Shown here piece after piece: positions 1 to 10,886 of a stretch of 64,000 nt of DNA. Numbering within the stretch: the stretch's first letter is position 1; the number at the start of each line of letters is the position of its first letter. A program made the translations under genes and the position numbers. The stretch is taken from NCBI GenBank assembly GCA_026120035.1, contig JALRME010000035.1, positions 1 to 64,000 on the forward strand, given 5' to 3'. Under the pieces are notes generated by a model. That model saw nothing but the letters and a program-made list of their open reading frames with translations, made no database searches and was not told the origin of the DNA. The stretch is from Coleophoma eucalyptorum (lineage: Eukaryota > Ascomycota > Leotiomycetes > Helotiales > Dermateaceae).

Positions 1-949
1 GAATGAATGTGTAGGTCGTAGAACAAGATCTAGAGTAGAAATGTAAGGTTCGCTGAGCGTTAGCCCATACTGAGCGTTAGCCCATAAGTCACGTTACTAG
101 GTTTCTTAAATGTTTTCAAAGCTGACTATCTATTAACTTCTATTGTCTCAAAGAGAGTCACTACCATCTTAGGTACTACCGCCTATTACTACAATTTCTA
201 TAAGATAAAATATTACTATACTATACCATACTATAATATAGATTCTTTGATTAGTTATGTAGTATACTAACTCACTAGAAGGATTAATATGCCTACCTAG
301 TATTAGTACACTTCAAATGTTAATCCCTACGCAGTTAATTGAACCTCAAATTTCACCATCAAAAGGGGTTCAAGTTAAAAGAAGAAAGGTTTATACCTTA
401 CTATATGATCGTAAAATCTCACATAGTAGTATTTTGGCTATTAATTCGCGCACAGATACTCAAAGAATTAGGGGACGATTGTGGGAGCATTGTCCTGGTA
501 CCACTCCCCCGCCCAGAAAAGTAATGAGGACCGTTAGAGCTATCTCCAATTGTAACAATAGCCCTAGCTCCAACAGCATATGAAAAGCTATACGTTCTAG
601 CATTGCCTACAGTACTACTTGTTGGCTGGGTCTACATTTTCCTTCAATGTAAAGGCAAGTGATTAGGTATTAATTTGTTAAGTAGAAATACGTAACTAAT
701 CAGATTAGAGGTAAGTATGAAATGAACAATTGAAGTTAAGTACAAAGTTTCTATCTACTACCTAGAAACTTCATGTTCCTATCTACTAAATGAATTCCTA
801 ACGAGCGGTGATTTCTTGAATTGAACAATGTAGCCTATGTTCCTCAAACACCGCTTATACTACGCATTTAAACATACAAAATTCAGGTCGTAACAGTTAA
901 ATCTACTAGTCGTAAATGTCTACCAGTCGTCTATTGATTACGTTACCAT
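1..949. other. AT-rich gene-free left edge
   Basis: No convincing gene is visible. Short open frames around 317-583 have no recognisable domain. A 17-bp unit starting TGAGCGTTAGCCCATA is present twice in tandem (54-69 and 71-86). The stretch around 200-260 is low-complexity TA-rich sequence. The 3' end of the lipase gene on the minus strand lies just to the right. Confidence 0.5.
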
Positions 950-2731
950 CTAGTTTATAATTTTTCCCATCATAGCAGCAAGAGCCACCTTCTTGACCCG
1001 TCGTATATACATCTCCATTGCATGTTGTGCGAGATCACCAAAGATTACATCGCTCAGGTCGTCAGTCGTTACTCGTGATGCTGCCGTGCTGCCGTTATTA
1101 TCGCGGAGAAGGATAACATCACCGCCGTTGGTTAGTGGAGCAGGCGGTGTAGGCCACAGTGGAAGCTGCTCCCACGGAGTAGGCGGCGCGGCGATCTCTC
1201 GAATGATTGAATTTCCCCGGGAGCGGCGGACAACTTTGACAGGCGTAGTTGTGGCAGATGAAGGTGGCGATGCGGTCACCAGTTTCGCCAGAGACTTTAC
1301 ATATGTAGCATCACTTAGCCGAAGGACTGGGTCGCCTTCATTTGCAAAGGCGAGGAAAACACCAGACCCATGATTGCGTTCTAGCAATGGCGTCAAGGAG
1401 AGGGGTGGAGCGCCAAAGGTCACGCAGTTGACGCTGGAAAACTGGCTTGCGAGCGCTGTCAAGTCTGAGTCGACAGAGGTCGAGAGCATATGGCTGTACA
1501 ACATTGCGGCCACCGCGCCCCCAGCGGAGTGACCAGTGAATAGAAGCGAAGGCATTTCTGAGGAAGCTGGATGCTGTTGTAGCTGTTCTGCGACTTGTCC
1601 CACCATTGCCTTAGTGACCTGAAGGAATCCTGCATGGCATGCATTCTCCTCGTCATCCAAAAATCCAATAGGCTTTGCAGGTTTCGCAGCCTTGTTAACG
1701 GCCCAATCTGTGAGACTCTTACACTGAGTGCCACGTATGGCGACGATGACGAGCCGAGAGTTGTCGATGAGCTGGTCGTCTACAATCATTGCTTTGATAT
1801 CTTTGGACGAGTTTGCTGGAGTGTATGTTCCTCTTCGTGTACGTAATTGCGAGTCGTAGCAATCTTGTGATGCTTGGGCAGCACGACAAACCATGGACCA
1901 CGTTGGAAGAGAAGTATTGAACGACGGCAGTTGCGGTGGCAATCGAGAGTTTTTGAACAGGGCAGCCTTCTTCGCCAAGGAGGATGTTTCCCGGGATGCA
2001 GCATCTTGAGTCTCTGGTCGCCTGGTACGTGAACGTTGTTGATATTGCGATCCGCCTGGCAAGCGAGAGTTGAAGGTAGCCTCAGCCCCTTCTGCAATCG
2101 ATCCGCATTCATCAAAGCCATTGTATGCCAATGCCCCACCGGAGTAGATCGATGAGCTACTGGAGTATATCGATGAGGCACTCGAGTATATTGATGAAGC
2201 ACTAGAGTATATCGATGCAGAGTCTCTGGAATATATTGAAGACGAGGCACTAGACTGAGTGTCTATGAAGCTGAAGTTTTCCAACCTATTCAAGGCAGCT
2301 AAGTCTGCTTCATATGTGTCTTCTTGTCCCAAAGGCTGCGCCAATAAGGTTGCGCTGGATGTCGGTCGCTCGGAATATTCTAACTCATCAGGCACACCGC
2401 TGGACATTGTATCCTGACCTTCGTCACACTCTTCGAAGTCCGTACCATTGTGGGCAATATCAGTCTCCCTCGTCTGGGAATCTACAGTCTCATCCATTTG
2501 ACAAGATAACTCCCCGCCTGGAGGAGGTGGATCAGACACCGGGCCAGGTACTTTCGGATCAGACAAATTTCGTAACAGTAGAGTTGCAGTTCGGATGCCG
2601 GCCTTCCAATCTGTATTTTTTCGTGTTGGCTTCGTCGCCACGGAAGGGACACTAGGAGCAGAGGTGTTGGCATGCACCACCTGCACCACCTTCACATGCT
2701 CATTCTTACGGGTATAAGCTCCTCTTCCCAT
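950..2731 (-). CDS. class 3 lipase-domain protein with a Ser/Ile/Tyr repeat tract
   Basis: This 593-residue single-exon protein carries a C-terminal class 3 (fungal-type) lipase domain that should hydrolyse acylglycerols or related lipid esters. The nucleophile elbow GHSAGG lies near residue 400. A later NEGDPVLRL segment and the C-terminal GDLAQHAMEMY segment supply candidate catalytic Asp and His. The first 260 residues are low complexity and acidic, and include tandem copies of a unit resembling SSIYSSA around residues 165-200, encoded by 21-bp DNA repeats. I see no clear signal peptide, so an intracellular enzyme is more likely than a secreted one. The start ATG sits in MGRGAYTRKN. The gene is divergent from the MFS transporter to its right across about 900 bp. 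The lipase family call is confident; substrate and role are unknown. Confidence 0.85.
   Translation of the reverse strand: MGRGAYTRKNEHVKVVQVVHANTSAPSVPSVATKPTRKNTDWKAGIRTATLLLRNLSDPKVPGPVSDPPPPGGELSCQMDETVDSQTRETDIAHNGTDFEECDEGQDTMSSGVPDELEYSERPTSSATLLAQPLGQEDTYEADLAALNRLENFSFIDTQSSASSSIYSRDSASIYSSASSIYSSASSIYSSSSSIYSGGALAYNGFDECGSIAEGAEATFNSRLPGGSQYQQRSRTRRPETQDAASRETSSLAKKAALFKNSRLPPQLPSFNTSLPTWSMVCRAAQASQDCYDSQLRTRRGTYTPANSSKDIKAMIVDDQLIDNSRLVIVAIRGTQCKSLTDWAVNKAAKPAKPIGFLDDEENACHAGFLQVTKAMVGQVAEQLQQHPASSEMPSLLFTGHSAGGAVAAMLYSHMLSTSVDSDLTALASQFSSVNCVTFGAPPLSLTPLLERNHGSGVFLAFANEGDPVLRLSDATYVKSLAKLVTASPPSSATTTPVKVVRRSRGNSIIREIAAPPTPWEQLPLWPTPPAPLTNGGDVILLRDNNGSTAASRVTTDDLSDVIFGDLAQHAMEMYIRRVKKVALAAMMGKIIN
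2141..2252 (-). repeat. in-frame 21-bp minisatellite inside the lipase gene
   Basis: About five imperfect copies of a 21-bp unit (plus-strand core GAGTATATCGATGA) lie in tandem. Read on the minus strand they encode a Ser/Ile/Tyr-rich heptad. The period is a multiple of three, so copy changes would keep the lipase frame. Confidence 0.75.
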
Positions 2732-3634
2732 GATGTGTTCAAAAAGAAGGTCGCTGTGTAAGTTGAAGATAGGATTGTTATGTAGAAATTGTCGGGTTGC
2801 AAAGGCCTTTTGAGCAATGCAGCGAATTTAGTTTGCCCATGTTATAATCTTCAAAATTGCGGTCTAGTTTTAAAATTGATGGCTTGGGTCAATATCTGAC
2901 TGGCCAAGATACGAAAAGATCTATGAATTGAGATCTAGGTATAATCCAGTCAATCAATAGCACTCCGACCACAGCAAGGAGGCTGCAAGCTAACCCGAAG
3001 GCTAAGCGACGACACCGGGTATAGGTTGGCCTAGGCGTGCACAACTAGATGGAACTGCCTTATCGGACCATTGGAACGTCTTGATCAGGTATTGCGACTC
3101 ATGATCTGGCGCTATTACCTATAGTAGGTATCGGATGATTGCGATAAGGCGTTGTCCTAGTCCATATCAAGAGAGTTCCATATCGGGGCCATCGAATTTT
3201 ATCAAGCGAGTTGGGGAAAAGGCTAAAACTTATCCGTATCTCATTCTCCACCTCAGTCAAGCCACCCGCAAGTGGCAACTCTCTGATCGAGATCTATATC
3301 GCCCAAAATGGCTTACCGTAGTACGCACGGTTCTATTGACAGCCGCAAAGGGTTCGAATACAAGACCGAACCGAATACCTGGACCCAAGCTACGGGCAAA
3401 AGGTACGGATGCAGGGACCGAACCGAATACATGGACCAGAACTACGCAGCCAGGCCGAAGCCCTTGCCGCAGACGGAAGTATAATGAGTCAATGGCAACG
3501 AACGAACGTCTTCCGCGTGTCTTCTGGAGGGGAGTTTGTCTCGTGTAAAGGAGCACCTCTCCCATATATCTTTCCTCCATAGATTTTTGCAAGTTCCTCC
3601 AGCTTCAGCAGTGGAATTGCATACAACTCTCTCC
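2732..3634. other. divergent intergenic region, lipase / MFS transporter
   Basis: This holds the promoters of two divergent genes. It includes a partial tandem duplication of about 52 bp: a 22-nt block GACCGAACCGAATAC...TGGACC occurs at 3364-3385 and, with one mismatch, at 3416-3437. Short open frames here overlap each other on both strands and look non-coding. Confidence 0.5.
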
Positions 3635-5355
3635 ATGGCATCGAAATATTCAAAAGATTCGGCCGATGTCGAAAGTCAGGTGCCAGAATGGGACGGTGCT
3701 TCCAAGGAAATATGCGACGAGACCGATACCTCGAGAAACCATTCGGATGCAACTGACAACCAGACCAATGCTTCCACTTTGATAGATGATTGGGATGCAC
3801 ACGATAACCAAGAAAATCCCAGGAACTGGAGTGCATGTAAGTCATGAGCAATTCTCATTTATTGCCTTAAAATTTGGCCAACAAAGCTAACATATTCGCA
3901 TCCGCAGTGAAGAAGGCCTGCCATATTATCCCGGTGGCACTGCTTTGCCTAAGTGTCACGGCTGGCTCGTCCATGATTACACCTGGCGCTTTTGCGATTG
4001 CGCACAAGTTTCATGTGTCTCACACGGCTGCATTACTACCTCTATCGCTATTTGTCCTTGGACTCGCGATCGGTCCGATGATTGCTGCACCTATCTCGGA
4101 AACCCGCGGTCGGGCCATTGTCTACAAAGTTAGCATGCCTCTGTACATGCTGTTCATTCTCGGTGCTAGCTTTTCGAATTCCTTTGCAGGCTTACTAGTA
4201 TGCCGCACCCTCGCAGCGATAGCTGGTGCTCCATGTCTCGCTGTAGGAGCAGGCACCGTTGCTGATCTCTTCGAGCCAAAGAAGATGGCCGCCCCCGGCG
4301 CTGTCGTAGTTATGGCACCATTCTTAGGTCCTTGTAAGGAATATTCCGTCATATTTCAATATGGTTCTGGCACTAATTGATTGTCAATTCTAGGTCTAGG
4401 GCCAGTTATCGGAGGCTTCTCCGCAACATTTACAGAATATCGGTGGACGCAGTGGTCTACCATTCTCCTGGCACTGGCTGCATATATTCTCATTCTTCCC
4501 ACGCATGAGACACACCGAAATGTCCTGCTAAAGAGACGAGCCAAGCGAATGGACATTCCAGCTCCGGAACCAGAGCTGGCGCCGCTAGAGGCTATCAAGT
4601 TACTTCTCACGATTACCCTCTTCCGCCCGATCCGCATGCTTATGTCGGAGCCCATCGTTCTATTGTACTCCATCTATAACGCATTCACTTTCAGCGTACT
4701 GTTCGCTTTCTTTGAGGCTTACCCATTTGTTTTCATGGGAGAATACGGCTTCAACATCTGGCAGTACGGTCTAACGTTTTTGGGGATTGGCGTTGGCGTG
4801 CTACTTGGAGCGGTCGGCGCGATTCTGATCGATCTCTTTGTATATCAGAAATTCGTTCGGGAGGGTGGTGAACGAATCAAAAATAAGGGGCCTGAGCAAA
4901 GATTATACATTGGTATGATTGGCGATCTCTGTCTCCCCATCGGGTAAGTCATTCGACGGTCCGCAAAGGTTGGAAATCTGAGATCATTATGCTGACTTCT
5001 CTACAGGCTCATCTGGTTCGCCTTCACTGCCAATCCGTCCTTCCACTGGATCGTGCCAGTCCTTGCTGGTATTCCATTCGCTTTTGGCAACGTTACTGTC
5101 TTCATCTCGGCTGCACTTTACATGCTAGACGTCTATGGTCCACTGAGTGGTGCATCTGCCATGGCTGCCAACGGTCTACTTCGATATACCATGGGAGCTA
5201 GCTTCCCATTATTTACCGTACAAATGTACGACGCGCTAGGTGTTAAATGGGCCACATTGCTACTAGCTTTTATTTGCATGCTCATGGTACCAATCCCTTG
5301 GGTGTTCTACACATATGGACCAGGCATTCGGAAAAGAAGTCCCTATAGTCAATGA
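3635..5355 (+). CDS. MFS transporter, DHA1 (multidrug-type)
   Basis: This is a predicted 12-helix drug:H+ antiporter-like membrane transporter of 508 residues. I place four exons at 3635-3836, 3908-4333, 4394-4943 and 5007-5355, with GT-AG introns of 71, 60 and 63 nt; the spliced length is a multiple of three. Family evidence is the hydrophilic N-terminus ending in NPRNW just before the first helix, the loop GRAIVYKVS after helix 2-3, the RTLAAIAGAP segment, and the motif-C-like FLGPCLGPVIGGF formed across intron 2. The start ATG (MASKYSK) is chosen because it precedes the acidic tail usual for the family; longer upstream reading lacks support. Substrate is unknown. It lies divergent from the lipase and about 220 bp before the convergent end of the next gene. 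Confidence 0.88.
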
Positions 5356-5575
5356 TCTGGCAGAATGAATGGAAGCCAAAGATGTTGTTTTGCGCGACAG
5401 ATCCCTGTTGGGACTTATGATGATTTATATGCAACCTTGCAATATCACGTATTTATAGATAGAGACCGGCACCTTAAAGAGTGTCTACGAAAGAAAGTTC
5501 TTGATTAGAAATTTATTACTAGGATGGGATATTACAAGCCATCGTTACAATAAATGAAAAATAATGTTTTTACAA

Positions 5576-8000
5576 CTATTCTTGTCTAGGCCATACAACA
5601 TCAGGTCTTCCGCCGGGTAGCATTATACGCAAAGACCAGCCTTGCAATTCATGAACCTCTGCAGCAATACTCTGTAGCCATAAAGTAGGAATAATGGGAA
5701 TCCAGAATTCGCATTTTTCCTTCCTTAAAATCTCTACCCCAGCAGCCCATGAGTGCCAGCTACCTTCCCTGTCTCCACTAGTCAGCTGGGCATGAGCCAA
5801 GGACACATATATCATCGCCGCTGTAAAACCGTGTTCGGACTTCAAAGCGTACATGCGTCCAACCTCCTGAAGGGCAAACCTCCATCGTAGTACAGCCTCG
5901 CCACGGTCTGGTCTCATGTGGGCTATGCGAGCTGTTGCAAGGAGCCTGCGCATGTGCAGCTGCTGGTCGTAGAGGTCGTCCGGTGAAAGAGGTACAGTAT
6001 TTTCTAGTTCCCTGATTACCCATTCTGAATCCTGTAGCTTGTTAAGTCCAATGTTTGCCTCCACAGATGCTAGCAACAGCCGTCGAAATGGGCGACGTGG
6101 ACGATCAGACTCTTTGATGCTGTCGAGCTCTGGCTGAAGAATTTCTAAAACCTTTGAATACTCTTCCATTTCACAGTATATATCTGCTAGCCTACCGACT
6201 ACCAGACGGCGCGTATCGGCACGTATTGGGTTGGCTATATTCAAGGACAGAAACTGTTCAAGGGAGGCCCTAGCTGCTCCGAAATCTCCAACAGATTGAA
6301 AGAATCGTGCTGCTGTAGTTTGAAGCCTCATTGTTACCTCAATATCTAAAGTCGATAATGGCTGTTCTGCTTCCCACTCGTATATAAAGGAGGGTACATC
6401 GTTATCGTAATACTTGATCTTATTCTCAATCTGAGAAATGTGAAGGCGACCCCGAAGTGCATGGTCACGGCGAGAGTATGGTTGTGGACTTCGACACATG
6501 AAATCGCGTATTTGTGCTTCCGACTTGGCAAGTTTGCCATCGAGGCGATAAAGTATACTCTGGAAGAGTACAACTGAGGCGTGAAGATAGTATGGCATCG
6601 ACTTCTGTAGGAATGTCCTTGCCTGGCTGACAGCCATGCGACGAATATTAACCGAGTCTCTCTCAGCAAAATAGAGTGCCGCTTCAATAATTTGGTTTCT
6701 GAGTGACGCTTCAATTTTGTTCAGCTTTGTTGTCTTTTCAAATAACGGCCAGACTGCCTGTTTCATTGACGCTGACCTATGAATCACCAGTAAGTGGCAG
6801 CTTACGGTTTGTTACAAACCAAATCATACCAAGTTGTGTTGCCCTCATAGCAAGGTGGACAAGCAAAGCAGATTAACTTCAAAGCTATAACTCTAAGTTG
6901 ATCTATCGTTTTTGGGAGCAGAGAATGAGAGAGGAATAATCCCAGCTCAGGACATAGAGACCAAGAGATGGTGCCATCATCTAGGTCATGCCTTGTGATA
7001 TCTGGTCTTGCTGTGGCCTGGGCGAGTTCCATATCATCTGATAAAAGATTGATCAGTTCACTAGGTAGGCCAAATTTAGTAGCACTGACACATTCTATCT
7101 CTCCATCGGCGTTCCATCGCCGTTGCGGGAAGCGAACACATTTCAGAAGGAAATCGGGAATGTTAGAGCCACCGAGTGCGTGAAGCAACAGTGGCAACTG
7201 ATCTGAGACTGGAACAACGTCGCCATAATCAATAACAAGATTGTAGTGCAGGTATGATGGAGCAGGATCTAGAGTTATACATTAGCAAGGCACGGTAACA
7301 ATATAGTCTCGGAGATAACCGACAGCGAAGTTGGCCTAAGATTAGGCGCTGCACAATGTTGGCATAGCGCTCGGCCTGTGGATTTAGAGAATTTAAATGG
7401 CTGAATACTTCCTCGTCGTCGATATTAAGATACCTCTCGTAGCTATGACCTGTTAATCCTTTGGGACATTCAAGATGGGGCAATTCTCTCTCACGTTGAA
7501 GGCGGAATATCCAGTGGCAGCCACAAGATTGATCCAAGACCACCAAGTTTTCGAGCAATTTTGATATATTTCCTCCCCGAGTTTCTAAGATCCAGATAGT
7601 TTTGTTGCCCTTGGAAAAGCCCCACAACTTGCGGTGGTACCAACACCTCGGCACCTAGTTGCGACCTGAGAAATATTACAACACAACTAAGCCGTCTCCG
7701 CAGCTCAATATGGATAGCGTCGTCTGTAGGTGCCCAGAACCCATCAACGTCTTCTTTGAATCTTTCGCACACTCGATTGACAGATGTAAGATCAACTGAT
7801 TCCACGGAAAGAGCTTTTAAAGTCCGTTGATTATTCAGCGTGATCCGATACTGAATATCGTGAATGAACGATTTGGATTGAGCCAAGATGGCTCGAAGGT
7901 CTTCTAAATGGCAGTTTATAGCAGGGATCAAATCTCGAGTTCGGTTCTCATCATAATCCTTTGCCAGCTGGTGAACAGTATCGCAGAGGCACGCACCCAT
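5576..8000 (-). CDS. conserved fungal protein with helical-repeat (TPR-like) C-terminus
   Basis: I do not recognise a named function. Four exons (8000-7495, 7442-7324, 7268-6830, 6776-5576) joined by 52-, 55- and 53-nt GT-AG introns give 754 residues with an intact frame. The N-terminal 200 residues are alpha-helical and include LRRRLSCVVIFLRSQLGA. A middle segment beginning near YLHYNLVIDYGD and containing KCVRFPQRRWN and LICFACPPCYEGN has the look of a domain found N-terminal to repeat regions in many ascomycete proteins. The last 400 residues are a run of amphipathic helices consistent with TPR-like repeats. Intron 2 of this model has a weak donor (GTCGGT) and is the least certain join. 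A scaffold or signalling role is only inference. Confidence 0.7.
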
Positions 8001-8414
8001 TATGTGAGGGCTGATGAGGAGACTCGTCAGAAATGATTATTTCCACTGTGCAAAAAAATGGGTCGAATCGATCCTCATTTTTGCCGGGGTATATTCGCCC
8101 CAAATGCTCCGTATTTGTGGGTTCCCGCGGCGCAATGTTAAGCTCCGAAGACCGGCTTCCTGGATATAGTGCTCTAAACCTATCCATCTTACATCTACCA
8201 CAAATTATAATGTTGTCGTTCAGAGCTGCTGGATCCTGAAATCAGTAGATGGAATATTACGAATGTCTAGCACTGGAATTACATTTTCCAGCCTTGTCAT
8301 GCTGTTCCCCTTCAGGCTAGAACAGAGGAAACAGCAATTGGACAATCCATGTACGACGGAGGGATCATTATTGTCTTCCAGGGACAGTGTAAGGTTACTG
8401 TATTTCCCTATTCA
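8001..8414. other. intergenic region between two minus-strand genes
   Basis: This holds the upstream region of the helical-repeat gene and the 3' flank of the ferric reductase. No gene or repeat is evident. Confidence 0.5.
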
Positions 8415-10499
8415 TCACCCGCCAAAGTCTTCCAAATGAACATCTATCCTATCGCCACTTTCGCCCCGAAAATGGTCAGTCGAATCTCTCACCGCGTCCA
8501 TTAGCGACTGTGGCCCACAAGCCGCTACGAGGACTCGCTGGGGACTCCCAGCTGGCTGTAAAGCTTTGCAGATTACAGTTTCAATACTCATTTTCTTGTA
8601 TTCGAACTTGACCATAGGCTCGGCGATTTCGCAAACTGTTTCGCTAACCAGTCTCTGCATGCCATTGGTCTCCGGGACGTCGTTGTGATTAGACTCGTTT
8701 TCCTCTGATACCTCACTTCCCATTTGGGGTCGAATATCTTCAGAACCAATAATACCATGCACATCTTTCGGGGTTGCAATTGGCTCCTCATCGGTGATGT
8801 ATAGTGTTACTTTCACAGTTGACCCAACCTCTGTAAGATTGTGCAAATGTTTGTAAAACCAACTTAAATGCTCTGCTAAATTGTTACTGGAGCCCTAGCA
8901 ATTGAAAGATTCATACTGAAAGTAAACGCACCTGTACGCTTTACAGCCCACACAAATTCAATGGTCTGCAATTTTATTGTTTCAGAGTGGTGCAAAATAC
9001 GGTTCACAAGACCAAAAGTGAACGCAGCCCCGCTCCCTCCAGAAATTAACACCAACTTGTCGTAAACAGTTGTATCCGGCAACGAGCCATATGGCCCGTC
9101 CATGGAAACCCAGGTAGTATTACTAGGGTACTGGACCGTAAATTGGTAAAGTGCCCTGGTAAAGCCTTTTTGTGATTTTATCACAAGCTCCAAACCAGAA
9201 TGGTCGTTACTGACGACAGTGAAGGGGTGAGTCTGGTAGAAATTAATAATTGGAATCCACAAGAAGCAATGCGTGCCCGGCAGGGCAGCTTTGATGCATG
9301 GTTTTTTGAGAAGCAACCGCGTTCCACCATCTGGAAGTTGGTGAAAGGCAACTTGGTTGTTAAAGAAGTTATAAGACATTCTTGATGCTCGAATCATACG
9401 ATCCAGCATCCATATGCAAGCAGTGACGAGCATGACAACCGGGAGCTTTTTCGCCCAGTCTGGCCGGTGCAGCCCTGTCAAGATAACAGCAGATACAAAG
9501 CCAGCGATGTGGCTCACGTAAAAAATCTCGTATTGTCGATGCCTTAAAATCCCCATCAATAAAATCAGCATCGCAATGCCAGAAGCAATGCCTGCTATAT
9601 TGCCTGCTTCCATCAAAGTTTCCCAGCGACCCTGGCGGCCAAAGAATATCGTATAGAAGATCGCATGGAGAAGCACCAAGACTGCCGCCGTATAGCCCAC
9701 GATTCGATGTAGAATATTAAGTTGAATATGCGAAACCTGGGCCACAAGAGATATTGGCGTGTTCTTCAATCCAAAGAAGACACACAGTGCCATATTCGCA
9801 GCACCCATCCTATAGACACAAGTCAGCCACCACATAGAATCAAAGGAAGCAATAGAAATCACCATCCAAATCTGGAGGCCAGATAGTTCATTCGATAGAG
9901 GGGAATGATAGTTGTAGAAAGAACAATGTTGCCAAAAAGATAGATGCCAACTAACAAAATTAGTTCAAAGGCAGGTCGGGCAAGAACGGTCCAGGCTGCA
10001 CGCCTCTTCAACTTGCTATAAATCTATTAGTATGCCATGAGTTTACAATATTAGCTTCTTACTTACTTAAGGATCGGGAGGCATGCCCTGCGACCAATAT
10101 TTCTTGGGCTTGGAGCATTGTTGCAAAGGGAGTGTAACCGGTGCGTCGCAACAGCAAGAAGAATAAGACCACAAAGAAAAGCGGCGTATGCTTTCAAAGC
10201 CTTCTCATTGTTGAGTTGCTTTATGCTCGGTGGCTTGAGCACATGCATCATGTTCACCATGGGCATTTTCAAGGCATCGCGATCTAGCGAAGGAAAGGAC
10301 AGCTGATTATCAGATTGATTGATAAGATAACTGGCTTCCCGATGCTTGTATATACCTTGAGAAAAACACCGTGGCCAAGCACGAAGGTCTCCACTGTGGA
10401 GTATTCCTGTGCCCAAAGACCGCAAACCGCGCAGGTCACTTGTTCATATTTAGCAATAACAAGGGCGGATTGGGGCACTAAAACGTGGTGAACGTCCAT
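8415..10499 (-). CDS. ferric reductase (FRE family transmembrane flavocytochrome)
   Basis: This is a plasma-membrane metalloreductase that should pass electrons from cytosolic NADPH through FAD and two hemes to extracellular ferric (or cupric) iron. Five exons (10499-10356, 10302-10067, 10015-9863, 9809-8932, 8875-8415) give 623 residues with all phases consistent; introns are 51-56 nt. After an N-terminal helix (AFLCGLILLAVATHRL) the ferric-reductase core shows spaced heme-ligand histidines in NILHRIVGY, VLLHAIFY, FYVSHIAG and TGLHRPDW. The FAD site is HPFTVVS, the NADPH site LVLISGGSGAAF, and the C-terminal CGPQSLMDAVRD is typical. The start gives an extracytoplasmic N-terminus but I see no classic signal peptide. 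It is divergent from an MFS gene; a palindromic iron-GATA-like site lies between them. Confidence 0.92.
10303..10330. promoter_or_regulatory. GATA-motif cluster in intron 1 of the ferric reductase
   Basis: Within the first intron the plus strand shows the palindrome CTGATTATCAG followed by overlapping HGATAR motifs in TGATAAGATAA. This could bind a GATA factor, but AT-rich introns produce such matches by chance. Confidence 0.3.
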
Positions 10500-10886
10500 A
10501 CTTTGTACGTGAGAGAAAAGTGCCTGTCACAACCCTGGTGGACAGGGATATCAGACTCTTCGGAATTCTCACAGTGAGAAACTAACACCCAGAAATGATG
10601 AGAGTGGATAAAATAGCGGGCAGAGAGTGGCTAGCCAAGCATTTAAAGTATGCGATAACGGAAGTAGTGGCCAGACAGGATGCACACCTTATTGAACCGA
10701 ACGGTGCACGGGCATTTGCAGAGTTATCTGATTATCAGATTAACATGAACTATATGCCATTCCTTAACGCACATGTTATTAAATATAAGACATTTCCCTA
10801 ACGTAGTTTTCGATGTTTCCTCCTTGCTGTTCAGCTTTCTCTTTCTTCTTGGCTTCAAACCCACAAGAACCGTTATAATTGTCGCT
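10500..10886. promoter_or_regulatory. shared divergent promoter, ferric reductase / MFS transporter
   Basis: Only 387 bp separate the two start codons, so both genes probably draw on one regulatory region. It contains the GATA palindrome described separately and a CT-rich stretch shortly before the MFS start. Confidence 0.6.
10724..10742. promoter_or_regulatory. palindromic iron-type GATA site
   Basis: TTATCTGAT at 10724-10732 is the exact reverse complement of ATCAGATAA, which fits ATCWGATAA, the site recognised by fungal iron-responsive GATA repressors (SreA/Urbs1 family). It overlaps an inverted partner, giving a perfect palindrome ATCTGAT-T-ATCAGAT at 10726-10740. The site lies 225 bp from the ferric reductase start and 145 bp from the MFS start. 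Function is inferred from motif and context. Confidence 0.55.

Noticed and set aside
993..1373. Plus-strand open frame of 126 codons inside the lipase gene
   Set aside because: It lies antisense to a clear lipase domain, and its translation has no family features.
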